DNA from: Clitopilus passeckerianus
Taxonomy: Eukaryota > Basidiomycota > Agaricomycetes > Agaricales > Entolomataceae
DNA length: 64,000 bases
Assembly: GCA_944990035.1 (NCBI GenBank)
Contig: CALYLX010000117.1
Location: 186,001 to 250,000 of the forward strand
Direction: 5' to 3'
The position numbers and the translations under genes were made by a program. Below, piece after piece: positions 62,363 to 64,000 of the stretch (position 1 is the stretch's first letter; each line of letters starts with the position of its first letter). Below the pieces are notes generated by a model. It made no database searches. It was not told the origin of the DNA and worked only from the letters and a program-made list of their open reading frames with translations.

Positions 62363-64000
62363 ATGGTATCGACGACGATATTACCAGTATCCAGGTCGGT
62401 TTCTGGCGCAAGCACCACTGGGAGCTCCTTCCATACTCCGTTAAACCTGAGTTCGGCCGGTTCTTCGCAAGTCAACTTGACATTGGTGGAGGATGAAGGT
62501 GTGTGGCGGGTCAATAAAGTCGATGAACGCGTTGACTGATGACGGCTTCAGACAATGACACCATTACGCGACCTCTGGCTAAGGGAGACGCTGAGGAGGA
62601 GCAGGCAACCAAGTGGGTACTCTCTTCGGCTGGGCCTAGGGCATACACTGAACCGCACACTTGTTTAGGAACTTTCGTCTCAACGCAATGTCCGGTCTTA
62701 TGACAGAGCTTGGATACACCATCAACGACATTCATACGCGTATCTTCGGTGTGTACTCCCAGTCTATTGTCGCACCTCATACTGACATGGATCTCAGCAA
62801 TACAGGAACTCCGGCATAAAACACAATCAACCACAGAACCCTCCGGAACTACCAGTTCCATTGATGATTCTCTGATGATACTCGAAGAAAAAGTCGACAC
62901 CGTCATAAAGGGCATGAAAACTATCAACGAGTTTGTCGAGCCACTGCTTCAGAATTCTGCTACCCCTACCATTGGATCTATGAATGGTCATGGCGATGCT
63001 GATACTACAGCCTTACTCCGTAAGCACGCCGAGTTGACATCAGACTGGGAAACTGTGCACGAGCAAACCGAGGTGCTACGAGAGGAGCTGAAGGAGGATA
63101 AATGGTTAACTGTATTCAGGACAGTCACGGATCAAGCGGATGGGATGATGAGTAGTCTCGAGAAGGCTGTCATGAGATGTCAGGTAGGATCTACTTCCAC
63201 ATTGATTGTGATTATGTGAAATGATAGAATTTGATGCTTGCAGGATTTCATTTGGCAAGTTCATAGGGCTTATGGCTCGCAACATCGGTCTAGCTCTTCG
63301 TTGAGGATTCAAGACTTGGAAAATCAGCCTCCGCCAACTTTGGAGTTGTTCAATACCTTGTCCGATTCTTATGAGGCTAAGAAAAGGTAGGTTTGAATGA
63401 CGTTCTATTTGAGCTATCAAATTTGACGTAAACTCTTCAGACACTACATGCCGGCCACATCGAAAGTTCTTTCTATCATCGACAAAGGCGTCCGAGATCG
63501 CGTCACCAAGAATGGCGAAACCTTGCGACGACACGCGGAGTCCGCCAAGCGGTGGAGGGAACTACGCCAGAAAATCTCCAACATGGATGCTGAAATGGAA
63601 AAAGCCCGCAGAACTCTTGTCAGCGGTGAATCCACGCCAAGTGAAGCGGGTTCCAGCACATCTGGGTTTTCCATGGTCAATGGCTATCTTGCAACGCCTC
63701 CCAGCGGAGGAAAAACCAGGAGCCCAAGCTCAATGGGCATTTCTGGGACGATTTCACCGTTTCGCAAGCTTGCAAACAGGATCACCGGTTCGGCAAGCAA
63801 GGTGATTCCTTCGACTCCTCCCGTGAAGAAGATCACGATTACCCGCATGCCCTCTTCCGAACCCGCACCTGCGCTCAGACGGCAGAGATCTACCGGGTTT
63901 GGTAGTTCTTTGCGAGGAAGCGAACCTCCGACACCCAATACCCCCGATCGGCCATTGCACAAGTATAGCCATAGCTTGACTCCAGACTCTTCCCCTCAAA
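62363..64000 (+). CDS. KAR9: Karyogamy protein KAR9 (3' end outside window)
   Basis: Spindle-positioning adaptor that, in yeast, links microtubule plus ends (Bim1/EB1) to type V myosin and guides nuclear movement and karyogamy. The start MVSTTILPVSRSVSG continues to VNLTLVEDE, then by splicing to DNDTITRPLAKGDAEEEQAT, NFRLNAMSGLMTELGYTIND and AIQELRHKT. The conserved helical core follows: LEEKVDTVIKGMKTINEFVE, LTSDWETVHEQTEVLREELK, WLTVFRTVTDQADGMMSSLE, DFIWQVHRAYGS and LSDSYEAKKRHYMPATSKVL. A basic Ser/Thr/Pro-rich tail starts near 63600 (SGESTPSEAGSSTSG, RKLANRITGSASKVIPSTPP) and is still open at 64000. I did not see a canonical S/T-x-I-P motif in the part present. Five introns fit. Confidence 0.88.

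Overview
The window is nuclear DNA of a filamentous basidiomycete, most likely an agaricomycete. Genes are split by many introns of about 45-80 bases with GT..AG ends and CTAAC/CTGAC-like branch sites. Intergenic gaps are short. The proteins are fungal housekeeping and secreted families in their basidiomycete forms. I see no bacterial-type operon, CRISPR array or intact transposon.

Left part (1-13 kb): the sorting nexin MVP1 (minus, running off the left edge), a PMT4-type protein O-mannosyltransferase, a RING-PH-vWA scaffold of the Far1/Ste5 class, a small DOPA dioxygenase-type gene, an intron-containing tRNA-His and a short cystathionine beta-synthase. Middle (13-27 kb): the very large TEL1/ATM checkpoint kinase, convergent with a Ste20-type PAK kinase. 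From 27 to 37.7 kb lies a minus-strand run of extracellular-type genes (two tandem GH43 glycosidases and a VPS62-family protein) followed by an F-box/LRR-like gene. From 37.8 kb: epsilon-COP, a fatty-acid dioxygenase of the Ppo/linoleate diol synthase family, the TRP channel YVC1, an ER DnaJ protein (HLJ1 type), an FBXO9/HRT3 F-box protein, a sterol O-acyltransferase (ARE type), a Clr2-like silencing factor, a poorly understood hypothetical gene, a decayed partial copy of the Clr2-like gene, and KAR9 (plus, running off the right edge).

Several products share cell-biological themes. MVP1, epsilon-COP, PMT4, HLJ1, ARE and YVC1 act on endomembranes. The Far1-like scaffold, Ste20 kinase and KAR9 belong to pathways that in yeast link pheromone signalling, polarity and nuclear movement. 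They are not adjacent, so I do not claim a mating cluster. The points most worth a second look are the Far1-like scaffold, the Ppo enzyme whose P450 half lacks its heme-ligand cysteine and also carries an apparent frameshift, and the truncated Clr2 duplicate. Intron boundaries were placed by eye from splice signals and protein continuity, so individual junctions may be off by a few bases.
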